DNA from: Aldehydirespirator sp965116865
GTDB lineage: Bacteria; Actinomycetota; Acidimicrobiia; Acidimicrobiales; Aldehydirespiratoraceae
Length of the DNA stretch: 64,000 nt
Direction: 5' to 3'
Assembly (NCBI GenBank): GCA_965116865.1
Contig: OZ220727.1
Coordinates: 2,294,001 to 2,358,000 of the forward strand
The first letter of the stretch is position 1; the number at the start of each line of letters is the position of its first letter. The notes beneath the pieces are model-generated. The model saw nothing but the letters and a program-made list of their open reading frames with translations, had not been told where the DNA came from and ran no database searches. Of the stretch, positions 59,553-64,000 are shown piece by piece. A program made the position numbers and the translations under genes.

Positions 59553-60292
59553 GTCCCGGCCGGGCCGGCCATGGCGGGGGCCGGCCCGGCGCCGTCCCAA
59601 CCCCTCAACATCTGCGGCAGGCCCCGCAGTGCTTCCAGGGTGGGTACTTCGACACGGCGGCCGTCGTGGCTGTCCTCGTGGCGCCAGGTCACACGGTAGG
59701 GGACGTGGACCGCGACAGCGCCCAGCTCCAGCACCGGCAGCACGTCGGAGCGCAGCGAATTGCCGACCATCACGAACCGGGCCGGATCGATTCCGTGGCG
59801 CGCGAGCAGCTCGCCGTAGGAGGCTGCGTCCTTGTCGGCCATCACCTCCACCCGCCAGAACCTCTCGGCCAGGCCGCTGGCGGCCAACTTGGCCAGCTGG
59901 TGGTGTACGTCGCCCTTGGTGATGACCATCAGCCGGTGGTGTCCGAGGGCGTCGAGCACCTCCTCCACTCCGTCGATCAGCTCGACGGGCCGGTCCAGGA
60001 TCCGCTTGGCGTAGCCGATGATGGTGGTGATGCGACCGGCGTCGATCTCGCCCTTGCTGATCCGCACTGCGGCTTCGATCATCGACAGCGTGAACGACTT
60101 CACGCCGTAGCCGAACCGGGGAAGGTTCGACATCTGGATCTCGTGCAGGACGTCGTCGACTGCGGTGGCGTCCGCCCAGGGCGACAGCAGTTCCTCGTAG
60201 TCCCGCTGCACGTCCTGGTACAGGTCCTCGTTGTGCCACAGCGTGTCGTCAGCGTCGAAGGCGACGGTCAGCGGGTGCTCGTCTGCGGCCAC
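59522..60292 (-). CDS. HAD-superfamily hydrolase
   Basis: The protein has 256 aa from GTG 60292. Motif I is LTVAFDADDTLWHNEDLYQD (nucleophile DxDDT), motif II/III HRLMVITKGDVHHQ, motif IV PARFVMVGNSLRSDVLPVLE. A helical cap (VDDVLHEIQMSNLPRFGYGV) places it in subfamily I, phosphatase-like. The last ~20 residues (AMAGPAGTGGRCGVHPA) lie in a duplicated segment, so the native C-terminus may have been slightly altered. Confidence 0.92.
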   Translation of the reverse strand: MAADEHPLTVAFDADDTLWHNEDLYQDVQRDYEELLSPWADATAVDDVLHEIQMSNLPRFGYGVKSFTLSMIEAAVRISKGEIDAGRITTIIGYAKRILDRPVELIDGVEEVLDALGHHRLMVITKGDVHHQLAKLAASGLAERFWRVEVMADKDAASYGELLARHGIDPARFVMVGNSLRSDVLPVLELGAVAVHVPYRVTWRHEDSHDGRRVEVPTLEALRGLPQMLRGWDGAGPAPAMAGPAGTGGRCGVHPA

Positions 60293-60350
60293 GGCTCCGA
60301 GCCTAGGATGGCCGGCCCGGCATCTAGGCCCTCTTGGAGACGCCGCAGCC

Positions 60351-60757
60351 TCAACCGGAGGCAAGGTGGTCCTGAGCCGCGACGAAGAATGTGGCGGCTT
60401 GGCCCCGGGTCACTGTGCGGCGCGGGCAGAAGTGGGTCGGTATGCCCGGGCAGTGTCCCATGATCCCAGCCTCGACCACGGCGGCGAGGTCGCTATCGGT
60501 TCCAACGCCTTCTCATCGGCCGGCCACCTGAGCAGAGGCAGCGGGGCAGCCGGATGCACCGCGGGATCTGGAGGAACGGTCGCGGTCGGAGACGTGGACG
60601 CGGTCGGGTTAGCGCTTGCCCGCTCTGGAGCGGTTGTGGTCGCCATCGCACTGACGTTCGAAGTGTCCTGCGGACCGCGCTGGGATGCGCACCCTGAGAC
60701 GAGCAGGCCCAACGCCAAGGCGGCGCACACCCACCCAACTCGGTTTCTCGCCGCCAC
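60351..60757 (-). pseudogene. Lipoprotein with S-layer-like C-terminus, frameshifted
   Basis: From GTG 60757 the first frame encodes NRVGWVCAALALGLLVSGCA, a lipobox signal, then a Thr/Pro-rich spacer to WPADEKALEPIATSP. The second frame, starting just after a TGA near 60510, reads VGTDSDLAAVVEAGIMGHCP, CPRRTVTRGQAATFFVAAQD to TGA 60351. That is an S-layer-like module of the kind seen three times at 25.1 kb. A shift of one or two bases between the two parts (about 60495-60515) would join them into a ~135-aa lipoprotein. It could be a true frameshift or a sequencing error. Confidence 0.6.
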
Positions 60758-61092
60758 GATCTGCAACTCGTCCCCACCAAGTCCTTGCGAACCACCCAGT
60801 TCGGACACCATCTCATGGCGAGTCCGGCCAAGACTGCGGCGGCTTCCGCCCCCAGGGCATTCTATGACTCGCGGCCGGAGCGCAGCACAGCGAGGGCCAG
60901 GCCTCCACCTATCCCAGTCGGCACCAAAGGCGGCTACATCCACGGCACCCACTAGCTGTGCTCGATTGGCAAGCCGAAAAGAAACAACTAAAACAAAATA
61001 TAACAAGACAACCAAGATATAACAACCAAAACAGGATACACTTGGGTGCCGGTTGCCCTGCCGCAGCAGACGACGAACGGTCATGAGGTCCG
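60758..61092. other. Intergenic region with AT-rich segment
   Basis: 60965-61035 is strikingly AT-rich (AACTAAAACAAAATATAACA, AACCAAGATATAACAACC) in a ~68% GC context. It probably carries the promoter of the ATPase at 61093, or is a scar of mobile DNA. No gene is supported. Confidence 0.55.
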
Positions 61093-62292
61093 ATGCAACC
61101 CACGAATCCCTTCGCCCCGACATTCGGAACCGCTCCGCCACTGTTGGCGGGCCGGGACGGCATCCTGACGGGCATTGCCGACGCGTGGGCTACAGGACCG
61201 ACCCATCCGGCATACACGGCTCTGCTTCTCGGTCGGCGGGGGGCAGGAAAGACAGTCGTTCTTGAGGCCTTGAGAGAACTTGGGCACAGTCATGGCTGGA
61301 TGTCGATCTCAGAGGCAGCGGCAACCACCGGCCTGCTCAACCGGCTGGCCCACAAGGCCGCGGAGCATCTGAACCGATGCGCCGGGGACTTGCACGCGGA
61401 CATCGACAAGGACCTCGCCGCGGCGGGCATCGCTCTGGGATCCGGGTATGACCCCAATGCCGACCTGTCCCGTCGGCTCTCCAACGTGCTGAGGGCCCTC
61501 ACCGTCCATCTTCAGTCCAGTGGGATCGGCCTCGTGATCACGATTGACGAACTGCACGCCGGCGCCACCGACGAACTCAGGATGCTGGGCATCGTGGTTC
61601 AGGACGTCACTCGCATCGCCCGGCTCCCGATGGCCTTCGTCGGCGCGGGTCTTCCGATCCTGGAGGACACGCTCCTGGCCGACACAAGCGTCACCTTCCT
61701 CCAGAGATGTGCCCGTTACGAGGTCGGATCCCTCGATCCTCCCGCGGCCTGGACTGCCCTGGCCGAACCGGTATGGCAGCGCGGCGGGCAGATGGCGCCG
61801 GAGGCGGTCGAGCAGGCCGTTGCCGTATCGCAGGGATATCCGTTCATGATCCAGCTCGTCGGCTTCCACGCCTGGCGGGCAGCCTCGGATCCCACGGTTG
61901 CGGTGACCCTGCAAGACGTGGAGGTCGGAGCCGAGACAGCCCGTCGCCAGGTAGGGCAACTCGTGATCGCACCGATGTGGAGGGACCTTGCCGAGGGGTC
62001 GCGGCGGTTCCTGGCCGCGATGGCACTGGATGACGAAGTGTCACGCACCGCGGACATAGCCGCCCGTCTCGAGGTCAGCAGCGAGTACGTAGGCGTGTAC
62101 CGGCGCCGCCTCATGAAGTCAGGCATGGTTGCTCCCGCCGGCCGTGGACGGCTCGACTTCGCGCTCGACGCCGCCCGGCCGTGGATCAGAGGGTTGGACG
62201 AGTATCCGCTGCTCTGCAAGTCATTGAAGCTCGCCGACCGCCCCGGGGTCGGGTTCGCCAGGCCCCAGGCCGACAGCCAGCCCGAGAGCTAG
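61093..62292 (+). CDS. AAA-family ATPase with C-terminal winged helix
   Basis: The protein has 399 aa. NPFAPTFGTAPPLLAGRDGI is an Orc1/Cdc6-like entry, Walker A is LLGRRGAGKTVVLEAL and Walker B LVITIDELHAGATDELRML. A C-terminal winged-helix segment RTADIAARLEVSSEYVGVYR follows, then KSGMVAPAGRGRLDFAL. Related STAND/Orc-like ATPases of unknown function are frequent in actinobacterial accessory regions and in defence islands. The stop shares CTAG with the stop of the convergent helicase gene. Confidence 0.8.
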   Translation: MQPTNPFAPTFGTAPPLLAGRDGILTGIADAWATGPTHPAYTALLLGRRGAGKTVVLEALRELGHSHGWMSISEAAATTGLLNRLAHKAAEHLNRCAGDLHADIDKDLAAAGIALGSGYDPNADLSRRLSNVLRALTVHLQSSGIGLVITIDELHAGATDELRMLGIVVQDVTRIARLPMAFVGAGLPILEDTLLADTSVTFLQRCARYEVGSLDPPAAWTALAEPVWQRGGQMAPEAVEQAVAVSQGYPFMIQLVGFHAWRAASDPTVAVTLQDVEVGAETARRQVGQLVIAPMWRDLAEGSRRFLAAMALDDEVSRTADIAARLEVSSEYVGVYRRRLMKSGMVAPAGRGRLDFALDAARPWIRGLDEYPLLCKSLKLADRPGVGFARPQADSQPES

Positions 62293-64000
62293 CCGTCTCG
62301 CTGGAAGCGCTCGGCCTCCCGCAGCGCCGCTCCGATCTCGCCACTACCGGACATCGTGATCTCCAACTCGTCCATGGCTCGGGTCATGGCCGCATAGAGC
62401 TGGCTCTTGGCGGCTTGGAATTGGTTCCCCTCGTCAATGTCGCGCGCATGGATCTGGTTGACGCCACCGACGAGCACACGGCTGAACTCGAGGCCCTTGA
62501 TGCCGGTGAGCGACGACGCCCGCACCATGTCCCGCACCTGGACTGCCTTGTCGCGATTGGTCTGCCATCCTCGGGCGTCTCTCTGCTGCACATGGAAGTA
62601 GGGCAGGCCTGAGGATGAGAAGGCCGCTTGAAGCTCCTCCTCCAGTGCGGGGTGGCCGTACAGCACCGCGATGTCGTGCCCGGCCGCGCCGCTGAGGAGC
62701 ATCGCCCGCACTCGCGCCGCGATAGTCTCGGCCTCTCCCCGCAGGTCGCGGCAGGCTGTGAGGCTCGGCCTCGGCCCCGAACGCTTGGCTGCCTGCGGGG
62801 GAATGACCGCAGCCGGGTCGTCGAGGTCCACCGACGCGGAGCTCCAGTGGGGCGAGCCCGCCAGAAAATGCATCGCGAACTCGAGTATCTCCCTCGTGTT
62901 GCGGTAGTTCCGGCGGAACACGATCGTGCGCCCCCGGGCCGTGCGCGGCCGGCCTCGGGCATCCACACCCGGAGGGTTCCACCTCGCCCCGCCGCGGCTG
63001 TACACGTTCTGGGCCACGTCGTAAGCCATCACGAAGTCGTCCCGGTCCGGCCGAGCCGGGTCCGGCTCCAAGCGGTCCGACTTGAGCATCGAGTACGCCA
63101 GATTGAGCCGTGGGAAGTCGAGGTCCTGGGCCTCGTCGACGAGCACCGCGTCGTAGCGCTCCGAGTCGGGCAGACGCTCGGCCTGCTTCCCAGCCTCGAG
63201 CACCCGAGCCTCGAGGTCGGTGGGCCTCGAACCGTCCCGTCCAGCCAAGTTGTAGGCGAGCCGGTCGACGTTCGTGACTTTCAACCGATCGTCGGGAGTC
63301 ACCATCGTGGCAAGGGCGTTGGCCAGAACACGGTTGTAGCAGAGCACCAGGATCCGACGACTCGGCCAATGCCGGTGGAGGTACCGCGCTCTGTGGGCGA
63401 GCACCAGAGTCTTCCCGCTGCCGGCCACGCCCCTCAACACCCGGTACCCGTCGCCGAGGTGCTCCGCCACCCGCTCCTGCTCCCGATCCATCACCCGGAT
63501 CACGTCTTCTGACGAAATCTCGGGTTCTTGGAACAGCGGCAGACTCTCGTGTGCTGACGACGGCAAGACGATCTCGGGATTGACCACGGCCCGGGCGCGC
63601 TTCTCCTCACGCTCGTCGAGCGGGCGCGTCCGCTCGACGCCGAGGACCCGTCGAAGCGCTCCCTGCAGGCGCCCCTCGACGAGGTCGCTCCTTCGCAGGA
63701 TGGGCAGGCTCCGGTCCACCCGACTGAGCCGCTCCAACGGGACCTCGTCGAGGTCGGGCGCGGCCAGCACGCACTTCACGGGCATCCGGTGAATCGCGGC
63801 TTTGTCAGCGCTGTGCCTGAGACCGTCCGCCTCCGCGGCGACGTCTGCGGCGACACCGACCATGTCGAACGAGTCGAAGACCCGTCCCCAGCGGCGACGG
63901 GCCTTCCCTCTCGATGACAGCGACGGAGCATCGACCACCGCGATGCCCGCACCAGGGTCGAGCACGACCAGGTAGGGCAGACCGCTTCCGGTCTCGCGCA
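62289..64000 (-). CDS. NERD/UvrD-type superfamily I helicase (5' end beyond window)
   Basis: At least 570 aa are visible; the frame is open to the right edge (SGLPYLVVLDPGAGIAVVDA upstream of the first internal Met), so the start is missing. The N-terminal part looks like the end of a nuclease-related (NERD) domain. Helicase motifs: Walker A LRGVAGSGKTLVLAHRA, motif II VLVDEAQDLDFPRL, motif IV IVFRRNYRNTREILEF, motif V TGIKGLEFSRVLV and motif VI LYAAMTRAMDEL. It probably unwinds DNA in repair or defence. Substrate and partners are unknown. Confidence 0.88.
   Translation of the reverse strand, partial: RETGSGLPYLVVLDPGAGIAVVDAPSLSSRGKARRRWGRVFDSFDMVGVAADVAAEADGLRHSADKAAIHRMPVKCVLAAPDLDEVPLERLSRVDRSLPILRRSDLVEGRLQGALRRVLGVERTRPLDEREEKRARAVVNPEIVLPSSAHESLPLFQEPEISSEDVIRVMDREQERVAEHLGDGYRVLRGVAGSGKTLVLAHRARYLHRHWPSRRILVLCYNRVLANALATMVTPDDRLKVTNVDRLAYNLAGRDGSRPTDLEARVLEAGKQAERLPDSERYDAVLVDEAQDLDFPRLNLAYSMLKSDRLEPDPARPDRDDFVMAYDVAQNVYSRGGARWNPPGVDARGRPRTARGRTIVFRRNYRNTREILEFAMHFLAGSPHWSSASVDLDDPAAVIPPQAAKRSGPRPSLTACRDLRGEAETIAARVRAMLLSGAAGHDIAVLYGHPALEEELQAAFSSSGLPYFHVQQRDARGWQTNRDKAVQVRDMVRASSLTGIKGLEFSRVLVGGVNQIHARDIDEGNQFQAAKSQLYAAMTRAMDELEITMSGSGEIGAALREAERFQRDG

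Overview
This is a high-GC window whose best fit is an Acidimicrobiia-type actinobacterium. The evidence is the synteny tRNA-Ser(GGA) / SRP RNA / dnaX / recR, GTG starts and ATGA-coupled genes, propionyl-CoA carboxylase beta with a small epsilon-like subunit, Calx-beta proteins ending in the GITSGC / YCPDDPVTRAQMASFL type of S-layer-like repeat, and Aat. This is inference from gene content; no rRNA is present.

Layout. 1-4.5 kb: 5' part of a giant secreted Calx-beta protein running off the left edge. 4.8-9.1 kb: an element graveyard with a ~140-bp inverted-repeat element (tandem and single), IS481 and Schlafen remnants, a vapC split by the 140-bp element, and a C5 DNA methyltransferase split by an IS607 element (serine recombinase + TnpB). 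9.3-16.7 kb: housekeeping block (tRNA-Ser, SRP RNA, dnaX, recR, methylmalonyl-CoA epimerase, 5'-3' exonuclease, a membrane coiled-coil protein). 16.7-25 kb: IS1182 with a huge internal (TAD)n expansion, IS630 remnants, a DUF222/HNH protein and an ISL3 element with an 8-bp target duplication inside a repeated small gene. 25.1-31.3 kb: a 2068-aa Calx-beta/S-layer-like protein. 31.8-43 kb: a defence/plasmid-type island holding a ParA-like ATPase, an internally deleted Schlafen-type gene, a vapC remnant and a complete Wadjet type II operon (jetC-jetA-jetB-jetD). 43.5-60.3 kb: mostly housekeeping and metabolic genes (pccB/accE, aat, two cyclophilins, tRNA-Lys, DUF2237, DUF45 peptidase, histidine phosphatase, moaD, tRNA-Ala, SDR, MBL hydrolase, 3-hydroxyacyl-CoA dehydrogenase, DUF4157-like, HAD). 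60.3-64 kb: a frameshifted lipoprotein, an AAA ATPase, and a NERD/UvrD-type helicase cut by the right edge.

The most striking property is not a gene. About 30 independent tandem duplications occur in 64 kb, in unrelated sequences, inside genes, across start and stop codons and between genes. Their unit lengths are not random: at least ten arrays have a period of exactly 72 bp, most others fall at 71-75 bp, and a second group sits at 61-62 bp. Inside reading frames the period is a multiple of three. The Wadjet operon alone carries four 72-bp arrays. A dispersed ~140-bp MITE-like family with inverted ends has also landed in vapC, next to the epimerase gene and inside the moaD reading frame.

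Metabolically, propionyl-CoA carboxylase and methylmalonyl-CoA epimerase belong to the propionyl-CoA to succinyl-CoA route, and 3-hydroxybutyryl-CoA dehydrogenase and the SDR fit acyl-CoA metabolism. The two Calx-beta proteins are probably large cell-surface adhesins or scaffolds.
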